This document shows, in pieces, positions 1 to 8,978 of a stretch of DNA of 15,918 nucleotides. Below the pieces are notes generated by a model. The model was not told where the DNA came from and did not search any database. It worked only from the letters and a program-made list of their open reading frames with translations. The stretch's first letter is position 1, and each line of letters starts with the position of its first letter. The translations under genes were made by a program, and so were the position numbers. This stretch comes from Pseudomonadota bacterium (GTDB lineage: Bacteria > Pseudomonadota > Alphaproteobacteria > Caulobacterales > Caulobacteraceae): positions 1 through 15,918 of the forward strand of contig JAEYNH010000142.1 in NCBI GenBank assembly GCA_023412655.1, given 5' to 3'.

Positions 1-1064
<1,064 letters not shown>

Positions 1065-1096
1065 GACTGACCAGACCCGGGAGCGAGTAGCCGGCG

Positions 1097-1969
1097 ATGG
1101 CCAGCCTCAAGGAGATGCGCAATCGGATCGGAAGCGTGAAAGCCACGCAGAAGATCACGAAGGCGATGCAGATGGTCGCCGCGGCCAAGCTGCGGAAGGC
1201 GCAGGACGCCGCCCAGAACGCGCGGCCGTACGCCCAGCGGATGGCGGCCGTCATCGCCAACCTCGCCGCCGGCGTGTCCGGCGAAGGGGCGCCGCGGCTG
1301 CTGGTCGGCACCGGCTCGGACCGCCGTCACCTGGTGGTGGTGGCCACGTCCGACCGCGGCCTGGCCGGCGGCTTCAACTCGGCGATCGTCCGCACGGCGC
1401 GCGAGAAGATCAACGCCCTGTCGTCCGAGGGGAAGGACGTCAGCGTTCTGACCATCGGCCGCAAGGCCCGCGATCAGCTTCGCCGCCTGGCGGGCGACCG
1501 GCTGGTGGGCTCGTACGAGGCCGGCGGCAACCCGTCGCTGGCCACGGCCGAGGAAGTGTCCGCCAAGGTCCAGGAGATGTTCGAGAACGGCGAGGTGGAC
1601 GTGGTCCATCTGGTCTATTCGAGCTTCCGCTCGGTGGTCTCGCAGGTCCCGACGGTCCGTCAGCTGATCCCCGCCGAGGTTGGCGCGGGCGAAGCGCCCC
1701 TCGACCTGAAGGGCGCCAACTACGAGTACGAGCCGGACGAGGAGCAGATCCTCGAGACGCTGCTGCCGCGCAACATCACGACGCAGCTGTTCTCCGCCAT
1801 GCTGGAGAACCAGGCGGGCTTCTTCGCCGCGCAGATGACGGCGATGGACAACGCCACCCGCAACGCCGGCGACATGATCGCCAGCCTCACCCTGCAGTAC
1901 AACCGTTCACGCCAGGCGCAGATCACCAAGGAGCTGATCGAGATCATCTCCGGCGCCGAGGCGCTCTAG
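1097..1969 (+). CDS. atpG: ATP synthase F1 subunit gamma
   Basis: Central rotor shaft of the F1 sector, which couples proton-driven rotation of the c-ring to ATP formation in the alpha/beta hexamer. The 290-residue product has the normal family length. The N-terminal coiled-coil helix is marked by MASLKEMRNRIGSVKATQKI and the KAMQMVAAAKLRKAQ stretch. The C-terminal helix holds the conserved run around NATRNAGDMI and LQYNRSRQAQITKELIEI. The two helices form the antiparallel coiled coil inside the hexamer. A GGGAG Shine-Dalgarno-like sequence at 1079-1083 lies rather far (13 bases) from the ATG. Thirty-two bases separate it from atpA and 18 from atpD, as expected for one transcript. Nothing is unusual about the protein. 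Confidence 0.97.
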   Translation: MASLKEMRNRIGSVKATQKITKAMQMVAAAKLRKAQDAAQNARPYAQRMAAVIANLAAGVSGEGAPRLLVGTGSDRRHLVVVATSDRGLAGGFNSAIVRTAREKINALSSEGKDVSVLTIGRKARDQLRRLAGDRLVGSYEAGGNPSLATAEEVSAKVQEMFENGEVDVVHLVYSSFRSVVSQVPTVRQLIPAEVGAGEAPLDLKGANYEYEPDEEQILETLLPRNITTQLFSAMLENQAGFFAAQMTAMDNATRNAGDMIASLTLQYNRSRQAQITKELIEIISGAEAL

Positions 1970-1987
1970 TCACCGAAAGAGCCCATC

Positions 1988-3523
<1,536 letters not shown>

Positions 3524-3529
3524 GGGAAG

Positions 3530-3793
3530 ATGGCCGAAAAGCTCCACTTCTCGCTGGTCTCCCCCGAGCGCGAACTGTTCGCGGGCCTCGTGGACCAGGT
3601 GGACGCGCCGGGGTCGGAAGGCGACTTCGGCGTGCTCGCCAACCATGCGCCGTTCATGACGACGCTGCAGGAAGGCCAGGTCCGGGTGCACCAGGACGGC
3701 CGGGTCACGGTCTATGACGTCCGCGGCGGCTTCGCCGACGTGACCCGGGACGGCCTCATCATCCTGGCCGAGCACGCCTCGGAAGCCGCCTAA
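3530..3793 (+). CDS. atpC: ATP synthase F1 subunit epsilon, short form without C-terminal domain
   Basis: Epsilon sits at the foot of the gamma shaft and couples F1 to the c-ring. At 87 residues this protein contains only the N-terminal beta-sandwich domain (LHFSLVSPERELF, then GDFGVLANHAPFMTTLQEG, then GGFADV). The roughly 45-residue C-terminal helix pair, which inhibits ATP hydrolysis in E. coli and Bacillus, is absent. The frame ends cleanly at TAA and no downstream sequence resembles a lost domain. Only GGGAAG separates the atpD stop from this ATG, so the purine-rich run abuts the start codon instead of sitting 5-9 bases upstream. Translational coupling to atpD is likely. Other alphaproteobacteria use the separate zeta protein to inhibit hydrolysis; its gene is not in this window. 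Confidence 0.95.
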   Translation: MAEKLHFSLVSPERELFAGLVDQVDAPGSEGDFGVLANHAPFMTTLQEGQVRVHQDGRVTVYDVRGGFADVTRDGLIILAEHASEAA

Positions 3794-3821
3794 GGCGGCG
3801 ATAGCGGCCTGATTTCAAACT

Positions 3822-3852
3822 GGGCGCCGTGGGGCCTTGCCTCCGGCGCCCC
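3822..3852 (+). terminator. Probable terminator hairpin after the atp operon
   Basis: The arms GGGCGCCG (3822-3829) and CGGCGCCC (3844-3851) are perfect 8-bp complements around a 14-base loop. They lie 28 bases after the atpC stop and before the next gene. Only a weak T-containing tract (CTCTAAAGTTT) follows, so intrinsic termination may be partial. A second, tiny hairpin, GCCGCC-TAA-GGCGGC (3785-3799), has the atpC stop codon as its loop. Confidence 0.5.
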
Positions 3853-3895
3853 TCTAAAGTTTGATGCGCCGCCTGAAGTCAGGGGAACTCTGTCC

Positions 3896-4516
3896 ATGCG
3901 TCTCGCCATCTCCAGCCTGGTTCTCGCAGCCGGTCTCGCCACCGCGGCCCAAGCCCAGGATCCCGCCCAGCCCGCGCCGGCCGCGGCGCCCGCCGCCGAA
4001 GCCGCGCCCGCAGCTCCGCAGACCCCGCCGACCCTGCCGACCACCGGCGACGGCGCGGCCCTGATCTCGGTGATCGAGAGCGTCTGCAAGCCGGCCGTCC
4101 GCGGCGGCAAGCTCGACGACATCGCCAAGGCGCAGGGCTTCAAGCTGAACAAGCGCGAGCAGACCTGGGTCAAGCCCCTGGGCGGCGCCAAGGCCTACCA
4201 GATCGTCCTCTACCCGCAGGGCTCCAACAAGGACGTCTGCTTCGGCGAGGTGCGCTTCGCGCCCGGCCAGGACGGGCCGCTGATCGATGCGCTGAACGTC
4301 TATGCCTTCGTGCAGCAGCCGTCGCTGGATCCGACCGCCAACTACACCCAGCCGCAGGATCCGGACGGTCTGAAGCGCGTGCGCCGCTCGTGGGAACATG
4401 TGGCCTCGAACCAGTCCACCGGCCTCAACATCTCGACGGTGCGCAAGCCGGACGATACGCCGGTCAACAAGGCCTACGACCTGGCCACCTTCCAGTATCA
4501 GGAACGCAAGTTCTAA
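3896..4516 (+). CDS. Secreted or periplasmic protein of unknown function
   Basis: I do not recognise a named family with confidence. The 206-residue product starts with a typical Sec signal peptide (MRLAISSLVLAAGLATAAQA, likely cut after AQA at residue 20). A low-complexity Ala/Pro linker follows to about residue 48, then a globular domain of about 150 residues. The domain has two cysteines, at about residues 64 and 115, that could form a disulfide in the periplasm, and a Tyr/Gln-rich C-terminus. There are no membrane segments after the signal. An AGGGGA Shine-Dalgarno sequence at 3881-3886 lies 9 bases before the ATG, supporting this start. It lies between the atp terminator and the gdx riboswitch. 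No link in function to either neighbour is evident. Confidence 0.85.
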   Translation: MRLAISSLVLAAGLATAAQAQDPAQPAPAAAPAAEAAPAAPQTPPTLPTTGDGAALISVIESVCKPAVRGGKLDDIAKAQGFKLNKREQTWVKPLGGAKAYQIVLYPQGSNKDVCFGEVRFAPGQDGPLIDALNVYAFVQQPSLDPTANYTQPQDPDGLKRVRRSWEHVASNQSTGLNISTVRKPDDTPVNKAYDLATFQYQERKF

Positions 4517-4524
4517 GACGCTGA

Positions 4525-4594
4525 GCGCGCCGGGGACGACCCCGGCGCGCGCTTCCTGTCCCCCGGGAGGACGACCTCCGTCGAAAGAAGGAGG
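4525..4594 (+). promoter_or_regulatory. Guanidine-II (mini-ykkC) riboswitch controlling gdx
   Basis: Two hairpins with identical ACGA tetraloops precede the gdx Shine-Dalgarno sequence. Hairpin P1 has perfect 11-bp arms, GCGCGCCGGGG (4525-4535) and CCCCGGCGCGC (4540-4550). Hairpin P2 has GGAGG (4566-4570) and CCTCC (4575-4579). The linker is 15 bases. Paired hairpins with ACGR loops just ahead of an SMR-family gene define the guanidine-II class, in which guanidinium binds the two loops. The AAGGAGG ribosome binding site is at 4588-4594. The P2 3' arm CCTCC is the exact complement of its GGAGG core. By inference, without ligand CCTCC hides the ribosome binding site, and with ligand P2 closes and frees it. 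The element begins 9 bases after the preceding stop codon. Confidence 0.88.
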
Positions 4595-4600
4595 CCTCGC

Positions 4601-4918
4601 ATGGCCTGGGTCATTCTCTTCATCGCCGGCCTGTTCGAGATCGGCTGGGCCGTGGGCCTGAAGTACACCGAAGGCTTCACCCGCCTCGGCCCCACGGTGT
4701 TCACCGCCATCAGCCTCACCGCCAGCATGGGCCTGCTGGGCCTTGCCGTGCGCAGCCTGCCGCTGGGCACCGCCTATGCGGTGTGGACCGGCATCGGGGC
4801 GGCCGGGACGGTCATCCTCGGCATCGTCCTGTTCAAGGAGCCGGCGACGGTCGCGCGCCTGGTCTGCGTGGGCCTGATCCTGTCGGGCATCCTCGGCCTC
4901 AAACTGCTGAGCCGCTAG
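4601..4918 (+). CDS. gdx: Guanidinium exporter, small multidrug resistance family (SugE/Gdx)
   Basis: A 105-residue inner-membrane protein with four predicted transmembrane helices. SMR proteins act as antiparallel dimers that exchange protons for a cation. The essential membrane glutamate is Glu13 in the segment IAGLFEIGWAVGLKYT. The stretches GLKYTEGFTRL and LPLGTAYAVWTGIGA match E. coli SugE/Gdx closely and differ from the drug exporter EmrE, so guanidinium (Gdm+) is the expected substrate. The guanidine-II-type riboswitch directly upstream supports this independently. AAGGAGG lies 6 bases before the ATG. The TAG stop at 4916-4918 shares three bases with the stop of the convergent hydrolase gene. 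Older annotations call this protein a quaternary ammonium resistance protein. Confidence 0.95.
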   Translation: MAWVILFIAGLFEIGWAVGLKYTEGFTRLGPTVFTAISLTASMGLLGLAVRSLPLGTAYAVWTGIGAAGTVILGIVLFKEPATVARLVCVGLILSGILGLKLLSR

Positions 4919-5676
4919 GCCGCCGCGCGCCGATCGTCCTCGAGCCAGGCCAGGGCCTGGGCCGCCACATCCTCCCAGCCGGGTTCGCCCACCAGCCAAT
5001 GGCTCATCCCGGGCATCTCCCGATAGGCCGCGCCGATGCGCTCGGCCGTGCGCCGCACCGTGGGGGCGGGATGGACCGCATCGCGGCCGCCGGCGATCGC
5101 CAGGGTCGGAGCAGGCAGGGGGCCCGGGCCGACGCTGGTGGTCATGAACGGGTCCAGCCACCAGTTCAGCACCTCCCGCAGGGCGCGGGCGCTCTCGTGG
5201 CCCATGCGCTGTAGGATCTGTGCGCGGTAGGGTCCGCGGACCCGGTCGAGGCTGTGCCGCCGCATGACCTCGCGGTCGGGCGCCACGGCCCCGGACCAGA
5301 AGGGGTCGAGAAGGCCTACGGAGGCGGCGGTGACCGCCTCCTCGATCGTCGAGCCGGTGACGCCCCAGGGCGGCGAGGGGGCCAGCAGGACCATGGCCTT
5401 AGGCCGAACCCGCCGGGCCGCCAGCTGGCAGACGAGCCCGCCCAGGGAGTGGCCGATGAGCATCGGCGGCTCGGGCAGCTCGGCGCAGAGGCGTACGAGG
5501 TCGCGCGCATAGTCCTCCATGGACAGGCCGGCGACGGCGGCTGCGCCCATCCCCTCGCCATGGCCGCGCAGGTCGGGCGCGACCACGCGCCAGCCGCGCG
5601 CCTCGAACGGGGCCCGGAAACGTTCGAACGACCAGGCGCCGCAGAACGCGCCATGGACCATCACCACCGTGGTCAT
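4915..5676 (-). CDS. Alpha/beta-fold hydrolase
   Basis: A cytosolic alpha/beta hydrolase of 253 residues. The oxyanion region VHGAF is at residues 7-11, the nucleophile elbow GHSLGG has Ser77, the acid is Asp199 in GGRDAVHP, and the base is His226 in MSHWL. The catalytic triad is therefore complete. The cap region (about residues 105-180) is Trp- and Arg-rich. Substrate cannot be inferred: the family includes esterases, lipases and lactonases. It is the last gene of the leftward block, 90 bases after rppH with a weak hairpin between them, so it may have its own promoter. A GAGG about 6 bases upstream of the ATG is a plausible ribosome binding site. Its stop codon overlaps that of gdx. Confidence 0.9.
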   Translation of the reverse strand: MTTVVMVHGAFCGAWSFERFRAPFEARGWRVVAPDLRGHGEGMGAAAVAGLSMEDYARDLVRLCAELPEPPMLIGHSLGGLVCQLAARRVRPKAMVLLAPSPPWGVTGSTIEEAVTAASVGLLDPFWSGAVAPDREVMRRHSLDRVRGPYRAQILQRMGHESARALREVLNWWLDPFMTTSVGPGPLPAPTLAIAGGRDAVHPAPTVRRTAERIGAAYREMPGMSHWLVGEPGWEDVAAQALAWLEDDRRAAA

Positions 5677-5727
5677 AGAAGCCTCGCTCCCCCCGGAGCC
5701 GTTGCTCGACCCGCGCAGTCTAGACCC

Positions 5728-5752
5728 AAACCGCCGGAGCGGGCGAAGGTTT
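5728..5752 (-). terminator. Weak terminator-like hairpin after rppH
   Basis: On the minus strand, downstream of the rppH stop, AAACC and GGTTT flank an inner GCC/GGC pairing with a small bulge. It is followed by GGGTCT, which is not a real U-tract. It may mark a boundary between rppH and the hydrolase gene. The pairing is short, so the call is tentative. Confidence 0.3.
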
Positions 5753-5766
5753 CAGGGCCGAAGGCT

Positions 5767-6258
5767 TTAGGGGCCGGGGGCGCTTGGCGCCGCGGCGAGC
5801 GGCGCGAAGGCCCTGGCGACCTGTTCGTAGATGGCGCGCTTGAACGGCACGATCAGGCCGGGCGCCTCCGCCAGGTACCCCCAGCGCCAGTCGTCGAACT
5901 CCGGCTCGCCGTGGGCGGCGAGGTCGAACTCGGCTTCGCGGCCGTCGAAGCGGAAGGCGAACCACACCTGCCGCTGGCCCTTCCAGCCGCGGCGGGCGCG
6001 CTCGTCGACGGCGGGCGGAAAGTCGTAGGTAAGCCAGCCATCGGTGCGGGCGAGGTAGGAGATGGTGGTGGCCCCGGTCTCCTCGGCCAGCTCGCGCCGG
6101 GCGGCCGCCTCGAGGTCCTCGCCGTCGTCGACCCCGCCCTGGGGGAATTGCCAGTTGTGCGGCGGGGACGTGCCCGCCCGCCGGCCAAACCACGCGCGGC
6201 CGTCGGGGTGGAACAGCACCACGCCCACGTTCGGGCGGTACAGAGAAAGGTCGGTCAT
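5767..6258 (-). CDS. rppH: RNA pyrophosphohydrolase (Nudix family)
   Basis: Converts the 5' triphosphate of mRNA to a monophosphate, which triggers decay by RNase E-type enzymes. The product has 163 residues, normal for the family. It opens with the RppH signature YRPNVGVVLF and continues to WQFPQGGVDDGED. The Nudix box runs from Gly41 to Ala63 (G-x5-E-x7-REL-x-EE-x-G), with metal-binding glutamates in RELAEETG all present. The C-terminus adds a short Ala/Pro tail. Its ATG overlaps the upstream gene's stop by one base (TAATG), implying coupled translation. In alphaproteobacteria the gene is sometimes called ialA or nudH and often follows the yibQ-like gene, as here. Confidence 0.95.
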   Translation of the reverse strand: MTDLSLYRPNVGVVLFHPDGRAWFGRRAGTSPPHNWQFPQGGVDDGEDLEAAARRELAEETGATTISYLARTDGWLTYDFPPAVDERARRGWKGQRQVWFAFRFDGREAEFDLAAHGEPEFDDWRWGYLAEAPGLIVPFKRAIYEQVARAFAPLAAAPSAPGP

Positions 6259-7394
6259 TACTTCCGGGCGGTGAGGGCGGAGGCGGGCGCCAGCTGATAG
6301 CCCCTCTGTTCCACCTCGTTCGCCCAGCGCGCAACCATCTCCAGGGTCACGGGATAGGCGAAGCCGGCGCCCAGGGCCTGGCCGCGCTGCAGGGCGCCGG
6401 CCTCGAGGGCCAGGAGCTGCTGGTCGATGGCGGCGCGGGAGAGCTGGTCATCGATCACCCGCTCGGCGGTGGCCCGGGGCAGCCCGCCCGCGCGCCGTGC
6501 CGCCGTGCCGTCGTCGATGAAGGCGAGGCCCCGGGCGCGGAGCGAACTTGCCAGCGCCTCATACGCCCGCTCGTCGGCAAGGAACCGGGAGCCGAGATAG
6601 TTGGTCAGGCCGAAGTAGCCCGTCGCCCGGGACAGGATCCACTCCAGCTTCTTGGCCGTCTCGGGCGGCGTGGCGCCGGCCATCAGGGTGTAGGGGCCCG
6701 GATCGTTGTCGGGATAGTCCAGCGGCTCCAGGGGCGTTTCGAGCAGCACCTCATGGCCGTGGGCCCGGGCCATGTCGATCCAGCCCTGCAGGCCCTCGGC
6801 ATAGACCACGAAGGAGAGGGTGATCTCCGGGCGCAGGGTCTCGATGGCCTGCCGCGTGGCCCGGGCGTTGAGCCCGAGGCCGCCGACGACGAGACCGATC
6901 TTCGGCCGTCCGTTCGAGGTGAACGGCCGGGCGTAGACCTGGGCCGGGGTGCGGCCGTCCTGGGCGATGATCGGAAGCGGCCCGCCAGGGCCGGGGGCGA
7001 AGAAGCCGGCGATCGGCGCAGGAGGCAGGGCCGCGCCCTGATGGAGGCCGGGCGAGGGGGCGGCAGGGCCGCCGGAGGCCATCGGGGACAGCGGCCCGAG
7101 CGGACGTTCGGACAGCCGCACCACGTCCGGCTGTGGCGTCACGGGTCCTGCGGAGGGCCGCAGCGCCTCGCGCCAGCCGGCCGGCGCCTCGCGGAAGGCG
7201 CCCTCGAGGGACATGTGGGCGCGTCCGCCGGTGTCGAACGGCCCCAGCATCTGCACCAGGGCGAAGACGCAGCCGAGGAACAGGACCGCGGCGGCGCCGA
7301 CGCCGAGCCGGGGGTTCTTCAGCAGTGCGGCGGCGTCAGGCGCCGGGGCCTTCAGCGCCGGGGCCTTGAGTTGGGGCAGTGCAATGTTCGCCAC
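6258..7394 (-). CDS. Divergent polysaccharide deacetylase family protein (YibQ-like)
   Basis: A 378-residue envelope protein. A short cytoplasmic N-terminus with a KAPALKAPAP repeat is followed by one membrane helix at about residues 31-50. A Pro/Gly-rich linker runs to about residue 160, and the deacetylase-like domain starts at about 164. Family landmarks are GHEVLLETPLEPLDYP (about 213-228) and FIDDG (292-296). The metal-binding positions look lost: the usual Asp-Asp of the first motif reads Gly-Gly (VVGGLGLN, 171-172), and the metal histidine of the NxHxGS motif reads TNYLGS (Tyr266). A non-enzymatic role is likely. The start is GTG, with AAGGAG 9 bases upstream. It stands between ctpA and rppH, the usual alphaproteobacterial setting. 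Confidence 0.88.
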   Translation of the reverse strand: MANIALPQLKAPALKAPAPDAAALLKNPRLGVGAAAVLFLGCVFALVQMLGPFDTGGRAHMSLEGAFREAPAGWREALRPSAGPVTPQPDVVRLSERPLGPLSPMASGGPAAPSPGLHQGAALPPAPIAGFFAPGPGGPLPIIAQDGRTPAQVYARPFTSNGRPKIGLVVGGLGLNARATRQAIETLRPEITLSFVVYAEGLQGWIDMARAHGHEVLLETPLEPLDYPDNDPGPYTLMAGATPPETAKKLEWILSRATGYFGLTNYLGSRFLADERAYEALASSLRARGLAFIDDGTAARRAGGLPRATAERVIDDQLSRAAIDQQLLALEAGALQRGQALGAGFAYPVTLEMVARWANEVEQRGYQLAPASALTARK

Positions 7395-7397
7395 GGG

Positions 7398-7425
7398 CGG
7401 ACGCTCCTTCGGGTCCGAGCGTCCG
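7398..7425 (-). promoter_or_regulatory. Hairpin partly burying the ribosome binding site of the yibQ-like gene
   Basis: The plus-strand arms CGGACGCTC (7398-7406) and GAGCGTCCG (7417-7425) form a perfect 9-bp stem with a 10-base loop, 3 bases before the GTG start. The Shine-Dalgarno AAGGAG (minus strand, 7409-7404) is split, with AAG in the loop and GAG in the stem. The structure could limit initiation. Regulation is inferred. Confidence 0.5.
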
Positions 7426-7472
7426 GCAACATGGTTAACGCCCGATCAACCCGAGGACGCCGCAGGGCTGGA

Positions 7473-7490
7473 CGGCGCCTCGCGGCGCCG
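7473..7490 (-). terminator. Terminator-like hairpin after ctpA
   Basis: A 7-bp perfect inverted repeat, CGGCGCC and GGCGCCG, around a four-base loop lies 22 bases past the ctpA stop codon in the 118-base gap before the yibQ-like gene. No U-tract follows on the minus strand, so it may act as a processing or 3'-end stabilising hairpin instead of an intrinsic terminator. Confidence 0.4.
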
Positions 7491-7512
7491 GCATGGCCCA
7501 TCAGGCGTGGGA

Positions 7513-8916
7513 TTACTTCTGGGTGGTGCTGGGCGGCGGCTTCACCGCAGCCACCTTGTCCTTGGCGCCGATGCCGGCGAGCTTGGGCTGCGGCTTGGGC
7601 AGCTTGGGCGTCTGGGCCACGGAGCCGAACTTCAGCACGTCGACCGCGCGGGCGATCTGGAAGTCCTTCTTCTCGTCGAAGCCTTCCGGCGGCGCCTCGG
7701 CGGGCTCGTGCGCGCCGCGGCGCACCTTGCCCTCGTCGGCGTTCAGCGCGTTGCGGAACGAAGCCTCCGAGAACATGTAGCTGCGGTTGGCGATGGCCTG
7801 GGCCTCGTCGCGGGTCAGCGCCACCTCGAGGTCGGGCTCGATGCCGGTCTTCTGGATCGAGCGGCCGGACGGGGTGTAGTAGCGCGCCGTGGTCAGCTTC
7901 AGCGCGCCGTCGATGCCGCCGCGCAGCGGGATGACGGTCTGCACCGAGCCCTTGCCGAAGCTGGTCAGGCCCACCAGTTCGGCCCGCTTGCGGTCCTGCA
8001 GGGCGCCGGCGACGATCTCGGCCGCCGAGGCCGAGCCGGAGTTCACCAGCACCACGATGGGCATCCCGCCGGTGATGTCGCCCGGGCGGGCGTTGTAGCG
8101 CTCGATGTCGCGCGGGTCGCGGCCGCGCTGGCTGACGATCTCGCCGCCCTCCAGGAACAGGTCGGCGACGCCGACCGCCTGATCGAGCAGGCCGCCGGGG
8201 TTGTTCCGAAGGTCGAGGATCAGCCCCTTCATGTCGGGGTTCTTGGCCTTCAGCTCAGTGAAGGCCGCCTCGGCCTCGTCGGTGGTCTTCTCGTTGAAGC
8301 TGCCGATGCGCAGCAGTCCGTAGTCGCCTTCCATGCGCGCGGTGGCGGACCGCTGCTTGATGATCTCGCGCACGAGCTTGACGTCGAAGGGATCGGACTT
8401 CTCGCGGGCGATGGTCAGGGTGACCGCCTCGCCGGGCCGGCCGCGCATCTGCTTCACGGCCTCGTTCACCGACAGGCCCAGCACGCTCTCTCCGTTCACC
8501 GCGGTGATGTAGTCGCCGGCCTTCAGGCCGGCCCGGAAGGCCGGCGTGTCGTCCATGGGCGAGATCACCTTGACCACGCCCTCTTCGCTGGTGACCTCGA
8601 TGCCCAGGCCGCCGTACTCGCCGCGCGTCTGGTCGCGCATGTCGTCGAAGTCCGAGGGATCGAGATAGCCGGAGTGCGGGTCCAGGGAGGTCAGCATGCC
8701 GTTGATGGCGGCCTGGATCAGCTTGGTGTCGTCGACCTCCGTCACATACTGATTCTCGACGGTGTTCAGGACGTCGCCGAACAGGCCCAGCATCCGGTAG
8801 GTTTTGGCCCGGGGCTCGGCGGAAGCGATCGCCTGCTGGCTGACATAGGCCATGGAGCCGGCGCCAAGCACGAACGCCGAGGCGCCGATCACGAGATACT
8901 TCTTCATGGCCTTCAT
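7513..8916 (-). CDS. ctpA: Carboxyl-terminal processing protease, peptidase family S41
   Basis: A periplasmic serine protease that cleaves proteins near their C-termini; relatives act on cell-wall hydrolases and their regulators. The 467-residue product begins MKAMKKYLVIGASAFVLGAG, a signal or anchor segment. A PDZ domain lies at about residues 100-172, with the GLGIEV and GLKAGDYI landmarks. The S41 domain has LILDLRNNPGG, nucleophile Ser297 in NSGSASAAEI, general base Lys322 in FGKGSVQ and Gln326; the Ser-Lys spacing of 25 fits the family. The tail is Lys/Pro-rich. The frame is open upstream to 9084, but AAGGGAG sits 4 bases before the ATG at 8916 and that start avoids overlap with the preceding gene. 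It follows an EnvC-like gene; Ctp proteases often pair with wall-hydrolase regulators. Confidence 0.95.
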   Translation of the reverse strand: MKAMKKYLVIGASAFVLGAGSMAYVSQQAIASAEPRAKTYRMLGLFGDVLNTVENQYVTEVDDTKLIQAAINGMLTSLDPHSGYLDPSDFDDMRDQTRGEYGGLGIEVTSEEGVVKVISPMDDTPAFRAGLKAGDYITAVNGESVLGLSVNEAVKQMRGRPGEAVTLTIAREKSDPFDVKLVREIIKQRSATARMEGDYGLLRIGSFNEKTTDEAEAAFTELKAKNPDMKGLILDLRNNPGGLLDQAVGVADLFLEGGEIVSQRGRDPRDIERYNARPGDITGGMPIVVLVNSGSASAAEIVAGALQDRKRAELVGLTSFGKGSVQTVIPLRGGIDGALKLTTARYYTPSGRSIQKTGIEPDLEVALTRDEAQAIANRSYMFSEASFRNALNADEGKVRRGAHEPAEAPPEGFDEKKDFQIARAVDVLKFGSVAQTPKLPKPQPKLAGIGAKDKVAAVKPPPSTTQK

Positions 8917-8978
8917 CAGGCTCCCTTGTGGCGGCCGCCGCCGCATCTTGTGTCGGGCCGCCGCCTTCCGGGTCGACG

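Noticed and set aside
3872..3883. Small inverted repeat CCTGA-AG-TCAGG overlapping the ribosome binding site of the secreted-protein gene
   Set aside because: Only 5 bp with a two-base centre, too small to hold a hairpin and common by chance in this composition.
4525..4550. 11-bp GC-rich hairpin as an intrinsic terminator of the secreted-protein gene
   Set aside because: No U-tract follows, the loop is ACGA, and a second ACGA-looped hairpin follows before a ribosome binding site. The riboswitch explanation covers all of these points.
4601..4918. Annotation of the SMR gene as a quaternary ammonium or multidrug exporter
   Set aside because: The sequence follows the SugE/Gdx subtype and the upstream RNA is a guanidine-II type element. 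Guanidinium is the better-supported substrate.
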